Assembly: GCA_039720395.1 (NCBI GenBank)
Contig: CM077828.1
Span: forward strand, 24,966,717 to 25,030,716
Origin: Liquidambar formosana
Taxonomy: Eukaryota; Streptophyta; Magnoliopsida; Saxifragales; Altingiaceae
Direction of reading: 5' to 3'
DNA length: 64,000 nucleotides
A program made the translations under genes and the position numbers. Below the pieces are notes generated by a model that saw only the letters and a program-made list of their open reading frames with translations, had not been told where the DNA came from and made no database searches. The number at the start of each line of letters is the position of its first letter. Within the stretch, counting starts at the first letter, position 1. Positions 1-15,822 of the stretch are shown piece after piece.

Positions 1-68
1 TTGCACACACAAGCTGGTAGTGTAACATGTCATCCTCATAATATCAAAATGATAACATGCAAGAGACT

Positions 69-105
<37 letters not shown>

Positions 106-269
106 TTTATAGCAATCATAATAATTCATTTCAAATGCTTCGGAAAACAACATGAATGACTCAATTTCCTGCTTCCATGGGACTTCCAAACAACCTAAAG
201 GAAATATGAACTGACACATAATTTAACATCTTTTTTTACAAAGGAAATTGAGTGTAAAAATTGACTCAC

Positions 270-553
270 CTCCATCCCAAGGAGTGTCATCAGGACTGCA
301 ATTTAAACCAGAAACATCATCAGTAATGCACTAATGCATTATCCAAATATTCTCAACATACCTGGGAAATAAAACTATAACAAAAGAAAACACACAAACA
401 TATTTTTATGCACTTTTTACTAACTTACCCGAATATAACGGCATTCCAAAGCATTATGTTGTTGTCTTGGGGTGCCCCACTTATGCCAGCTGGAGGATCT
501 TGTTGCAACCTCTTAAAATCCCTCATTAGTCTCTTCCTTGCAGGAGTCGACAT
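270..553 (-). CDS. UBC2: RAD6-type ubiquitin-conjugating enzyme E2 (5' part, runs off left edge)
   Basis: This is the N-terminal part of an E2 enzyme that carries activated ubiquitin on a cysteine; RAD6/UBC1-3 proteins partner with RING E3s such as HUB1/2 to mono-ubiquitinate histone H2B. Two coding exons are visible. Exon 429-553 starts at the ATG at 553 and encodes [20 protein letters not shown], then an alpha-helix-1/strand-1 region ending in LWNAVIFG. Exon 270-295 (26 nt) encodes PDDTPWDGG. Both junctions are canonical GT-AG and in phase, and the 26-nt second exon fits the plant UBC1/2 structure as I recall it. The catalytic cysteine exon lies beyond base 1, so activity cannot be judged. 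UBC1, UBC2 and UBC3 cannot be separated from this stretch. Bases 1-269 are the next intron, including a (GA)n tract near 74-102. Confidence 0.93.
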
Positions 554-1575
554 TGTCACCACTGCCTACAAATTCCAACCCAATTAGACACCAATAAAGA
601 CAAACCCAATCTACTAGCAGTCTTCTCCAAACTCAATAATTTTTCTAAGAAAAACTGAGGAAAAGAAAACAAAATTTCCAATCTTATGCTTCTGTTGTGC
701 TTTGTTTCTTAAGAATGGAAAACCTCAACTCAAATGAACTTAATAGTTGCATTGGGCTCAGTTGAGTGGCGCTTTACTTTTACTCAGGTCATTTAAGATT
801 TCAAAATCTTAATATCTTCTCTTTTCCTACATTTTGTTAGCAGCCGAACGATGTGTTTATGTGAATATAAACAAAAAAAAAAAAGGGTATTTTATAAGAA
901 AATCTAAATACCCAATACTTAAAAATCAAAATTTTAGACTACTATAGCTTGAGCAACACAAAAGGAAACATTAAATTCAACACAAGACAACAATTGTATA
1001 AACTTTTCATAATTCCCAAAGTCATGTCAATAGAAACAAACACCTTTCTCCATTAATCAGGCCTCCCACTCCATGACTGGAGTAACGATTTCCAGGAAAC
1101 CAGAGCAGACCCTAAAATTAGGGTTTTTTATTTTTGCAGTTTCAGTTTCATCGCTTCTGTAATTCTTAAAACAAACACTTTTCTCCATCAATCTAGCCCT
1201 AGGAATTCCTCATCCGGTGCAGAGAAATCCCAATCCGCGCTTGGACCATCAAAACCATAGAAATTGGGGTTTTGGCACTCATCAAAACACAAAGTATAAA
1301 CCTTCTCTTGATCCATTAGATCTCAATTGACAACCAAATCAAAAACAACAATTACAGGAAATAACTGAAGCATAAAGATCCCTCTCCTCACCTGTAATCA
1401 GATGCGATGAGAAAGCTTTTGAATCTTCGGTAGCCTCGGCCGCACAGCTACAGCTAGGGTCTGGTTCCAATACGCCTGCTAGCAGATGCGATGAGAAGCT
1501 TTGAATCTTACGAGGGCTTCGAACCGCACAGCTGCAAAGCTAGGGTTTGGCTCCGCTTCGCTCGAGTACAGACAC
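554..1575 (-). other. UBC 5' leader with leader intron
   Basis: Upstream of the UBC start codon, a TAG acceptor at 566-568 leaves a 12-base leader piece (554-565). A GTGAGG donor ending at 1391 closes an exon of about 1392-1575, implying a leader intron of about 826 bases (566-1391). The TSS position is inferred from the TATA-like stretch at 1602-1610. Leader introns are common in plant ubiquitin-pathway genes and often raise expression. The splice sites are read by eye only. Confidence 0.6.
1399..1556. repeat. Tandem direct duplication in the UBC leader
   Basis: Two imperfect copies of about 74 bases, 1399-1472 and 1483-1556, lie head to tail with an offset of 84. Both begin CAGATGCGATGAGAA, continue through CGCACAGCT and end near CTAGGGT..GG.TCC. 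The repeat sits in the first leader exon just outside the leader-intron donor, so it lengthens the 5' UTR and duplicates any leader element. Confidence 0.85.
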
Positions 1576-1601
1576 GAAGTGCGTGAACATGGAAGTGTTC
1601 A

Positions 1602-1621
1602 ATATATATACTACGTATAAT

Positions 1622-1655
<34 letters not shown>
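1602..1655 (-). promoter_or_regulatory. TATA-like box and (GA)n tract of the UBC promoter
   Basis: An alternating TATATATA at 1602-1610 lies about 30 bases upstream of the presumed transcription start, reading on the minus strand. A (GA)n run at about 1622-1655 lies just upstream; (CT)n/(GA)n tracts are frequent in plant core promoters and bind BPC/GAGA factors. Positional inference only. Confidence 0.4.
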
Positions 1656-1846
1656 GAATGGAGGTTTGTAGTGTTATTGGGATGCGGTTGGATTGTTCTG
1701 GTCTAGCCGTCCCCACTCTCTCTCTTACTGGTTCACCCTCTGTTTCTCCCTCTAAGGAAACTAGTAATTGATCCTGTAACATTAATTGTCCTCTAAAAAT
1801 GCATCATATAACATTAATTATTAACTTATTAGGCTATGTTTTAAAA

Positions 1847-2781
1847 GAGTAATGATATATAGGATTACTATTAGAGGATCAAAATATAAGATCACTAATT
1901 TGGCTGAATCTGATTGGTCAGTGGTATTAATACTGTTAGTAGTTAAAAAAGAACTTAATATAGGAAATTCTCAATTCCCGATTTAGATAAATGTTTTCAA
2001 AATTTAGATAAACAGGATTATAGGGGGTTTCTTCAAAATTGTTGTGATTTTCTCATTGTTATATGGCAAAACATCCAATTTATCTGATTTGTCATATTTA
2101 GTGTCGTATTGCATTCAATATTATCTTAAAAACATCAAACTGTTATCTAAAAAAAAAAAAAAATCCCAATTTATCTGAATATTCATGGCACTAATCAGGA
2201 GGAAAACAATGCAGGGGGGAAGGAATTCCTACTGTTATTTAAAAAAAAATCACAAATTATCTAATATTCATGATTCTAAAAACGTACCTATCTTTTTTTG
2301 GGGGGGAGGGGGGGTGGGGAACTCCTCATTGTTATACGATAAAACTCCCAATTTATCTTATTTGTTATGATAATGGTTGAGTTGTGGTATTAACTTGATG
2401 TATATTTTATATGATGTGTCATGGTTAATTATCTGAATATTTTGCATTGATTTAATTTGTGATGTTGTATGATGTGTCCTGATTAATTATTTTAATATTT
2501 CGCTGAACTCTAATGCAGGAGGTATGTTGAAACTTTGGTCGATGATTCATTTTTGGAATCGCTAAAAGGAAGGAAAAGATCACAGTAATTTTGAGGAAAC
2601 TTCCTATAATCTCATTTATCTAAATTTTGAGAACGTTTATCTGAATCGGGAATTGAGGGTTTCCCATATTAAGTTTTTTTTTTAGCTACTAATGGTGTTA
2701 ATACCACTGACCAATAAGATCTAACAAAATCAGTGGTCTTATGTTTTGGTCTTCTAATAGTGGTCCTATGTATCATTACTC
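1847..2781. mobile_element. Non-autonomous Mutator-like element with long TIRs
   Basis: The 935-bp element has terminal inverted repeats of about 196 bp (1847-2043 and about 2585-2781) that begin GAGTAATGATA. It is flanked by a perfect 9-bp target-site duplication GTTTTAAAA (1838-1846 and 2782-2790). Long TIRs plus a 9-bp duplication are hallmarks of MULEs. The interior holds no transposase and only diverged repeats, for example the similar 45-bp stretches at about 2050-2095 and 2324-2370. Arm divergence suggests an old insertion. Confidence 0.92.
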
Positions 2782-2790
2782 GTTTTAAAA

Positions 2791-3165
2791 TCATGTAATT
2801 TTATTTTATTTTTTAAAAGAAAAGAAAAAATAAACAACATTGTTAGGCGACCCCTATATGAGCAACTCGATCGTATAGAGACAACCAGTTTCAAGACCCA
2901 TGTGATATATGGATTTACATATATATATTTTTTGCCAAATAATAGAAAAAAAAATATATTCATGTAAAGTTGAAATCAAAACCTTTGTAAATTCTATACT
3001 CCTATTAGGATGGGTTATGCCATTAGATTTAAGGGTCATTTACTAATTTGAATTTTAACAGAATATTTATTCTCTAAAATAGTAAAATATCTTAGTTAAT
3101 ATAATATGTCAATTAAATTTTAAAAATATAAACAAAATAAATTAAATAATTGAATCAAAATAATC
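2791..3165. other. AT-rich intergenic DNA, nothing recognised
   Basis: No gene, RNA or clear repeat boundary is seen. The short open frames here have no recognisable content. Confidence 0.6.
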
Positions 3166-3179
3166 ATTGGTGCAATGTT

Positions 3180-3425
3180 AAAAAAAAAATTTAAAATAAA
3201 AAACCTAAAATAAAAGTGGTGTTAGTAATGCTACTTTTGTTCCACTGAAAGTAGTTTTATTAACACTGCTTTTATTACACGGAAAGCAATGGCAATAAAA
3301 CCACTTTCAGTGTATTACAATCGGAGTAACATTGCTTTCTGTGTATTTTTAGAAGCAGTGTTATTAACACCGTTTTTTGTGTATTAAAAGTGGTGTTACT
3401 AACATCGCTTTTATTTCAAATTAGA
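3180..3425. repeat. Cluster of imperfect hairpin repeats
   Basis: At least five imperfect copies of a short motif occur in alternating orientation, of the kind AAAAGTGGTGTTACTAAC followed by a near-complement ATCGCTTTT. Several single copies are themselves hairpins. Related fragments recur at about 43505-43560 and 44422-44450. No target duplication was identified. Confidence 0.6.
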
Positions 3426-3504
3426 TTTTTTTTTTTCCTTAAAGGCGTACAACATAGAAGAAAAAAAACAAAAACAAAAAAGAGAACGATAGTGTTTTAT
3501 ATTC

Positions 3505-4115
3505 TCTCCGTCCTATAAAGATAGGTCATGACAAAACACAAAGTTTAAGAAAATGTCATCATTACATTGACTTGGCATTTATTAAGTTCCATCTTTCTAA
3601 AAATACCCTATCATTTTTTGTCATTGAGTTTTGTGTTGAAAATAATTATTGAAATATTAAGGGGTAGACTTTTTGGCCACTTATAGCCCCTATTTCATTT
3701 TTGACAAAAAAAATCAACTTAAACTGTATATATTTTGGAAAAACTTTTTTATTCGATCAAAGTTATTCAAAATGATGTTTATGCGGTCACTTTTTATAAA
3801 AACTTTTTATTTTTTTTATAACTTAAAAAAATTAAAATTAGTGGAGTAGGGAGATCACTTAAAGGGGTTGTAATATCCGGACCCAACTTTTTCCTCTTCT
3901 TTATTGAGTCTACTCATTTCAGCATAAAAGATATTTTTTACCCAATCTGTCCTACAAAAATAAACCATATTTAACAAAACACGGAATTTAAAAAAAGATC
4001 ATCATTGCATTGACTTGTCATTTATTAAATTCCATCTTTTCAAAAATACTTTCTCTTTTTTGGTATTGGGTTTTGTGTTGAAAGTAATTATTTAAAAACA
4101 AGGGGTAAAGTAGGA
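3505..4115. repeat. Two direct repeats with a Stowaway-like start
   Basis: Segments of about 165 bp at 3505-3668 and 3940-4105 are direct copies: each has a (CTC)CGTCCTA-type start, then CATTGACTTG(G/T)CATTTATTAA, then a TTTTGTGTTGAAA(A/G)TAATTATT end. The CTCCGTCCTATAAAG opening resembles the termini of Stowaway-type MITEs, but I found no matching inverted end, so the class is tentative. The DNA between (3669-3939) is AT-rich and featureless. Confidence 0.5.
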
Positions 4116-5078
4116 AATTTCAAAAATTTATGATTTCACGTTTCAAAGCACACAAACATTTTGAGACAAAAAAAATTTATGATTTGACTTTTCCCTTTGT
4201 TCTCCTCATTTTTTATATTTTTTCTTTGCTTTTCACTCTATCCTCACCGTAAAAACACACACTCTCTCTCTCTCTCTCTTCTTTGCCTTGTGGACAGATT
4301 CAATAGAGTGTTTTGAAGTGCTTCACATGAGATTAGCTTAGATATAAATCCCAACCTGAAATTACAAAAACGGGGAGTCGCAGTAAAAATATAGAACACA
4401 CTATATATAATTGGAAACAATTATACTACAACCTTTTTTTTTTTTTTTTTTTTTGTGTGTGGTGATATTGGAAACAGCTAATTAAAGTAGAATGACCTTT
4501 ACTTCACTCAAAAAGCGCACCTGTAATTATGAATGTGCATGTGAAGGTTCGAATGTAAGAATGAAAGTGTGGAAGTATGGAGATAACGTGACACTTTTGA
4601 TTATATTCCTTCTCATCTATTTCCTTCCACACGCGTATGTCAACACTATCACCATACAAATAATAGAGTACAAGAAAAACAAAAATATTACTGTCAAATA
4701 TCAGTGGTCTATATATGGACAAGAGATGAAAGGACACCTTCCCATCATGAATCGTTTAATATCAATAATTAATATAGGGTGTCAAACTTTTATTCTTGTA
4801 TTTATGTTTGCCTGATTTCAAGATCTTCTTACAACCCCCATGATGCTTTTTGAGCCGAGTCTTGATTTGCTTAAACTTGACTTATTTATTAAATGAACTT
4901 AAATGTTAAATTTGAATTTGGCTTATTTAATAATTGATTATATTTGAACGAATTCTCACCGAGTTTGTTTGAGAGCTATATATTCATGAGGAGCTCGATT
5001 CATTTCCCGCTCCAATTGTCACTTAATCTACATCAATGATGCGAATAGAAGACACTTGTCTTTCTTATATATTTTCTA
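4116..5078. other. Intergenic DNA with simple repeats
   Basis: Contains a (CT)n tract at 4259-4280 and a poly-T run at about 4433-4453. A 107-codon open frame at 4492-4815 has no domain, leader or codon pattern that I can support as a gene. Confidence 0.6.
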
Positions 5079-5353
5079 CTAGCAAGGATCCACGCGATGT
5101 GTGAGAATTGCAAACTCTAGATATTTTATTGATTTGAAGAAAAAAAAAAATGCAATCTATATGCTTAGTGACAACCAATGACCTCTTAGGAGAGTGTTTC
5201 AAATTTTAAAATGAAAAAACATGAAAAAAAATTACTATAAAAAGAGGAAGAGAAATATTGGTGGGTTTAGAAGTAAGATGAGAAGAAAGTTTTAGAAGAA
5301 GAGATTTTTAGATTGTCATGTGAGCATAACTCCTAAATATAGTATAGAATAGA
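5079..5353 (-). mobile_element. Mini-Helitron (275 bp)
   Basis: Read on the minus strand the element starts TCTATTCTATACTATATT (5' end at 5353) and ends in a short imperfect hairpin followed by GATCCTTGCTAG (3' end at 5079). Host bases on the two sides are A and T, as expected for Helitron insertion between A and T without target duplication. The 3' end belongs to the same family as those at 48762 and 57235. It has no coding capacity. Confidence 0.7.
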
Positions 5354-6757
5354 TTACATGATATATTTTCTATCCTTTTATGACTATACTTTGACTAGAT
5401 CAAAATTCATTAGGCGTACGTAGGCAGTGGTATGTATGTGCAATAAATTTAGCAAGCCAAAAGAACTCTTTTATTGGTTGAGCTAGAATTAAAAATAAAT
5501 TTATTTGAGTATTTTTTTTTTTTTTTTGTCTTTTTTGTTTTTTTAGCGAGGCATCTCTTACATCAATCATCGAGTTGATACTCTTTATCACGGGGGGAAT
5601 TTCTCGCATCAACAAGTTAAAAAAGACATTCATATGTAATATAAAGTAAGCCATGCAATAAAGAAAAACTACCAAGGTGAGCCAACTAATTACTTCACAG
5701 TTCTCACTCCGATGATTGATGTCAAGAGAAGCATACCTTAATGAGCCAACTAATTACATCACGGTTCTCACTCCGATCACCTTTGTCCACATAATGTATA
5801 TTAATCTGTGCTCAATTTGCAGGTTGAAGAGAAGCTATGGTCCTCAATCTCCATCTACCAAAAGGCAATCCTATATTTGTTGGATTCTCATTGGCATATT
5901 TGACTTCAATTTTTCCTCAACAATTTTGAGTTATTACGTAGAAAATACTGAAAAATCTTACTTTTGTCTAAATTGCTTGCTAGCTGAACTGGCATTAGCA
6001 CATTATGAATATTTATTTTGTAATTAAAATTTTAATTGGTTACCACAACTGCCATATGAGTTGTGTAAAAACATATCTGGGCAACTCAACAGTTAGATGA
6101 GTTGGGCTATATATGTAGGTCATACTTCATGACCAAAGAATGAGTGATTGAATGAGTGATAATCAATGGGACAAATTTGGGGGCTATAAGATTGTATAAT
6201 ATATGTATATTATATTATACTATTATACAAACAGAAAGCTATAAATGGTCAAAAAGTGTCTACTTAAACGATAAAAACAGAGACTATAAATAACTCAAAA
6301 ATCCACTTAAACGACAGATTTTGAAAAAACCTTTTTTTATAAAGTTGTTCAAAACGATATTTTCTAGTGGATATTGTAGCTAGTTTTTATAAAAATCTTT
6401 AATATTTTTCATAAAACATTGAAAAATTTAAAATAAATAGGGTATAGAAAGCAAGTCTTAGAAGTTCTAATAGCTGCCCCAACACATAATGAATAAGCCT
6501 ATACATACGACATAGCCCAAAAGAAACCCAAAACCCATAAAGTTAGTGGAAGTGTTTTTAGTTGCTCATTTTTTTTCTCCCTTTTTTCTTCCTTTTTTTA
6601 GCAATGGAACCAAAATAGCTGTCAAAGTGATTAGATGCCCAAACTTCAGCCAAAACCTCAAAAAATAAAATAAAATAAAATTATTAAAAAATAAATAAAT
6701 AATAAATCTCTAATATTATAATGACACTGACCTTGTCCTCTTCCTTACTGGTTACCA
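5354..6757. other. Intergenic DNA with a short direct repeat
   Basis: A 35-base direct repeat GAGCCAACTAATTAC.TCAC.GTTCTCACTCCGAT occurs at about 5680-5714 and 5740-5775. The rest is AT-rich. The segment at about 6225-6440 weakly resembles 3665-3840. No gene is supported. Confidence 0.55.
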
Positions 6758-6775
6758 AATAAGACTTGAAGAATT

Positions 6776-7331
6776 TTTTTTTATCAATGGAAAAGATATA
6801 TTATTAAAAATCAAGACCAAGGCAAAACACTTCCAACAATGCTCCCCAAGGAGAACAACAAAACACCCAAGACTAAAAAAACCACACCCAAAGCAATCGA
6901 CACACAACAAGAAAACACTATAAGGAGCATAAAGAAGACCCCCAAAAAAACTCAGCAAGCCAAACTGAACCAAACAGACGGATCACCAAAACTAGTTAGG
7001 GGAAACGAAAAAACAGAAGAAGCAACCCCAAAATCTCAGCAAGCCAAAAGCTCCAGAGCTAAACCTGCAAACAAACTAAGCTCAAACCAAACTCCAGCAA
7101 AACAACTCCCCAAAAGACAAAAATCGACAACGAGCACACCAACGAGCTCAAACGAATGAACACACCAGCGAGCTCAAACGAACCCACCCCCAGACAGCTC
7201 CCACACAAACACACTAGAAAGCTCCTCCGAGAAGAAGACTCCAACATATATCTAAAATCCAGAAAATTTCCCTTCCCTAATGTGATGATACAAAACTTGG
7301 ATCACCACAACAAAACAACCAGCTTAACTAG
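6776..7331 (-). mobile_element. Truncated LINE-like retroposon with 18-bp target duplication
   Basis: On the minus strand the insert ends in a LINE-like tail (..AATAATATATCTTTTCCATTG then ATAAAAAAAAA). It is flanked by 18-bp direct repeats AATAAGAC(T/C)TGAAGAATT at 6758-6775 and 7332-7349, with one mismatch. Poly-A plus a long target duplication indicates target-primed reverse transcription. The open frames inside are low-complexity Lys/Pro/Ser shadows, and no reverse transcriptase is left. Confidence 0.75.
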
Positions 7332-7349
7332 AATAAGACCTGAAGAATT

Positions 7350-8075
7350 GCCTCTGCATATGATAGTCAACAAGAATATTGCAGCTGCCCTATAACATCC
7401 CCAGATGGGATACATGATAAAGGCAACTTAATTGATTTCACAATCATGGGGTCTTCAATATTTAATAAGGTGTTCCCACATATGTCTGGAATAGCTCACG
7501 CAAGCCAAATGTCATTGTTAAGAGGTTACTTAAGCGAAACCCCATTCTGGCTGGCGTAAGATCATTGGTTTTCTTTCCTTTTCTTGGCAACCAAACGGAT
7601 TCAATGGTAATAAACTATAGACTTAATTCAGGTTTTGTCATTTTTCCCATTTAATTTGACAGAAGAAACATCTTTGTCATAGACGTGCAGTGGTTAGATA
7701 AGAGTAGAAGACCATATATATTTTAATCAAAAGAAAAAGAAAAATTGTTACAATTATAAAACACATGAGCTACTTCATGGCTCAGTCAATCCATCCCAAA
7801 TTTATCCACATGCTGTATAAACAAATTGTCACCAAAAAAAAAAAAAAAAAACTTACAGCCGTTTCTATCGCCATCGCGGTGCACAAATTTCTTCATCACA
7901 CATCACTACTAGAGAATTAAGATTAAACAATCATGCCTATGGTCAAGTATTCAAAACCCATCAATTTGGTGCGGAAAATGACGATGAAGGTGGTAAAAAA
8001 TTAATATCAAGATACATGGCCAAAATTTTTAATGGGTCCTTTTGTACAGGGGCTTTTTAATAGGTAGATTGGGGC
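7350..8075. other. 3' flank of the WRKY gene
   Basis: No gene seen. A poly-A run lies at about 7833-7851. The last few hundred bases probably include the 3' UTR of the minus-strand WRKY gene. Confidence 0.5.
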
Positions 8076-12513
<4,438 letters not shown>

Positions 12514-12590
12514 AGCTTTCTTCTCTTTTCTCCTTTCTAGCTTCTGTCCTCTAAGTTGTTGTCTGAGCCACTTTCAATTGCACTTCTCTT

Positions 12591-12599
12591 CTTTATAAA
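12591..12599 (-). promoter_or_regulatory. TATA box of the WRKY gene
   Basis: TTTATAAA-type motif on the minus strand about 80 bases upstream of the start codon at 12513. Well placed for a start site near 12565. Confidence 0.45.
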
Positions 12600-12616
12600 A
12601 GGAGAGCCAGCAGTCT

Positions 12617-13121
12617 TTGACTCGTTTTTAAACAAAATTCAAACAGATGACCTCCCTAAATACAGCCACGCTCACAACAATGTCAACACCCCATTTGCAC
12701 CCCCACACAAACATTACAAACTCATTTTGTATTCATTTCATATACACACACACACATATATATAAAATAAAATAATATTATATTAGAAGAAATGAAGAAT
12801 TCAACTTCAACGTTTAAGATAACATGTCAGAGAGAGAGAGAGAGAGAGAGAGAAGTTCAAGCCGCAATGGCCGCTTCCCACCTCAGACAAGCACTATCGT
12901 TGAAGTTTCTTTACATTACAGAAGTCACATGGGCACCCGTTGCTGGTCAAACTTTTGCCACCGTCCGTGTTAGCTCCGGTGACCGGAGTTTCCTTTTTTG
13001 TACGTCTTGTGGGTCACTGGAAAATTGAAGTTTCCCTTTTTCAACTTTTTCATCGTCACATATATCATTGAGGTCAAACGTGGGCTCAATGGCGGGTTGC
13101 CATTGGTGCATGGTATTGACC
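12617..13121 (-). promoter_or_regulatory. W-box cluster upstream of the WRKY gene
   Basis: Four TTGAC(C/T) boxes lie within about 610 bases upstream of the start codon: 12617-12622, 12945-12950 (minus), 13072-13077 (minus) and 13116-13121. A (GA)n tract at 12832-12854 lies between them. Such clusters commonly mediate auto- or cross-regulation by WRKY factors. Confidence 0.5.
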
Positions 13122-13628
13122 TTTTTTTTTTTTAGCGTCCTGTTTGAGATTTAATTGATGGCTGCTGAGTATGGATTTAGTGTGGAAGTCTCAACATATC
13201 CACGCCTACTAATCGATCTATTACGTAATTGGTATGCGCTTGCAGTCGTACACGTTATGTATATTTGAAAGAAGTTAGTCACATGATTTGAACATGATCA
13301 TACCAGTCAATTTTAGTTTTCTCATTACGTGATAGAACAATTGGTTCACTATATGTGGAGAGATTCGTAAATATATATATGATGACAGACTTCACTTTTG
13401 ACCACTATGTTGGACAAAACCTGACCGAAAAAAATTACTCCATGACAATGAGATGATTTTTGTGTGATACCACAAAAAATGAAAATAATGAAAATAAAAA
13501 TAATAAAAAAATTGCTTACATGACATCCTGAATGTGTAAAAACAAAGAGGGACATGTGGATAGTTGGTCGCCATATGTAAAAACACATTGGATCCACATT
13601 TTGAAAGCGTATACATACATGTAAACTA
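13122..13628. other. Intergenic DNA, nothing recognised
   Basis: AT-rich with a short AT repeat near 13370; the open frames on the minus strand are low complexity. Confidence 0.55.
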
Positions 13629-13754
13629 ACCGGCCTTTGTGGCTTAGTGGTAGTAGTATCAGAGAAAATTTTGTTAGGATTTGGATAATTTTAGGTTTAA
13701 AGGTTAATTCCCTAGGACCGTAATTACCAAAAAAAAAAAAAAAAAAAAAAAAAA
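13629..13754 (+). mobile_element. tRNA-derived SINE-like element
   Basis: A box-A-like GGCTTAGTGG at 13641-13650 is followed at about 60 bases by a box-B-like AGGTTAATTCCC at 13701-13712, and the segment ends in a poly-A run (about 13731-13754). This is the usual plan of a short plant SINE. No clear flanking duplication was found. Confidence 0.5.
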
Positions 13755-14935
13755 CACAAAGTAAAAATGAACAAGTGTGTTTGTGTATGAAGCATTCAAC
13801 ATATATTGTTAAATATAATAATAGACTATTATACTCTAAAGGAAAGAAAAATAAAATAATCAAAGTTGATGAGAGTTCAAAGACAGAATCTTATAAAGTT
13901 GAATAGTGGCAACGCTCTTTGGCACACGATTTGAGGAACCCACACATGACCTTTTTTTTGTTTGCACTGCAAAACCGTCTTCTTTCCAGTCTTTAGATGT
14001 GATATCTACCTATTTGAAAATCCACGGCGAATACATTTCCAAACTTTCTTAGTTTTCCGTAATTGGAAAGCATCAAAATTTAGAAAAGTAAAGCTAAATC
14101 ACACAATTTCCATCTCAAATCTTTGCAATTCAATGCATGCCAAGACATATATGGCTTCCCAACAATTGATTCTTTTCCTATTTTTCCATAAGAGGAATGT
14201 TTGGTCATAATTGCGACTGTTGCGTGTGCAACCGACCATCGTGATTGACGTTCTTCTATAATTAAATTTGAGACCAAATTGTTTGATTTAATGATAACTT
14301 GTGATTGCTATAGAGCGGTCGAGTTGTGTTTAATTCTACAAACAAGAAAAATTAAAAAAAAAAGAAGAAAAAAGCTTACGAAGAGAAAATGCATGTTTTT
14401 CAACATTTAAAAGTCTGACTTATTGAGGGTAAGAGAAATTAATACAGCTCTTTGTATATATCCATCATTCACCCATTCCTCATCTGCAGTGACATGAATC
14501 CTTCCCACCCATAGTCCCATACTATGGCAAAACGCAGTTGGCATGGAATTTGAATGAACTGGGAAAGCTAGACACCAGAGGAAATATTAACCCACATATT
14601 TTATAATAATAATGTATTATGTATTATAAAACCTTACTGGTTAATTAAATATCATTACACTTGAAACTCAACTAATTAAAATATAATTAATCCACTTGTG
14701 AGCATAAGACTCGGCGGCAGCAACCAACCTTGGGATTGAGTCCGTTCACATCCAATAATTGGTTTCGATCCGTTTCAAGTGATCTCTCTTCCCATCTGGA
14801 TTGAAGAAAATACATAAGTACTTACATAACTAATTAATGTTTTGGAGGGTAATTAACTGAGCCTCGAGGGTTGGAAAGTAATGGTTTTAGTCATGGTCAA
14901 ATTATGATCGAAGAACTGAGAGATTATTTTAGTTG
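13755..14935. other. Intergenic DNA, nothing recognised
   Basis: AT-rich with no supported gene. Open frames at 13962-14210 and on the opposite strand lack any recognisable content. Confidence 0.55.
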
Positions 14936-14936
14936 G

Positions 14937-15065
14937 AATAAGTTAATGAATTGAAATTAATTATCTAACTTAATTATTAGTTTTAAAGCTTTTGCTACTT
15001 GGATTTAGTGAATAAGTTAATGAATTGAAATTAATTATCTAAATTAACCCCCCCCCCCCCCCCCC
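14937..15065. repeat. 74-bp-spaced direct repeat ending in an 18-base C run
   Basis: A block beginning GAATAAGTTAATGAATTGAA occurs at 14937-14973 and again at 15011-15046. The second copy runs straight into 18 consecutive C residues (15048-15065), a rare tract in an AT-rich context. Confidence 0.8.
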
Positions 15066-15652
15066 AACCCAAAAAAAACGAAAAAAAGAGAAGGCCGCCA
15101 ACACAAAAAAGGCATAAGAACTTGTTTGGGGTTCCTCATTTTTTTTCCATAACATCTGGAGGAATTAATGAACAAAGCAATCCCCGAGATTAATGGAGCT
15201 AATATGTAAAACACGAGGAGAGACGTGAAAAGAAAAAAAAGATAGAAAACGAAGTTGGCTATGACCAGAAATGAAAATGAAAATTTGAAACTGACTGCCA
15301 TTTCATAATATTCCAAAAATGACAACCATGCATATACGCAAAGAAAAGTTGTTCCTCTCGTTATCCTTGAAGATCACATTTAATTTCCATATGATTAGCT
15401 CATATCATATGACCAGTTGCCTTGAATTTACACAAATCCTCCTTTGTCCTCAACTTGGACTAATAGTCCAACGTAACGTTGGCGTAATTACCAATTTCCA
15501 AGAATGTTGTAACAGCTGATTAAATGGAGGCTATATCGATCTTCTTCTTGTTTTCCTAGAGGGATGGATTAGAGCATTTTATTACCAATTATAAGGAAAT
15601 ATTATTCAAAGATAGTTATAAAGTAGGAAATTAAATGCTATAAACAGCTCTT

Positions 15653-15822
15653 TGGTTTTTTTGTTTTTTTTTTTTTTGCTTAGCAAAAGGAAAAATTTTA
15701 TTATTGAATAAAGATGATGAGATACAGAGGAAAGAAACCAGCCCAAAACAACCACCCGAGCCAACAAACAAACCCAAAAAACCACTCCCCCAAAAACATA
15801 GAAGGTTCAAAACTCAGCAAGG
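15653..15822 (-). mobile_element. Truncated retroposon with a perfect 17-bp target duplication
   Basis: The 170-bp insert is flanked by identical 17-mers TGCTATAAACAGCTCTT (15636-15652 and 15823-15839). On the minus strand it ends with ..CAATAATAAAATTTTTCC and a poly-A run. This is a 5'-truncated LINE-type insertion with no coding capacity. The perfect duplication suggests it is young. Confidence 0.8.

Noticed and set aside
4492..4815. 107-codon open frame
   Set aside because: No motif, leader, splice structure or codon pattern; AT-rich chance frame with another frame on the opposite strand.
6839..7395. Overlapping Lys/Pro/Ser-rich frames
   Set aside because: They lie within and across the border of a 5'-truncated retroposon and have low complexity.
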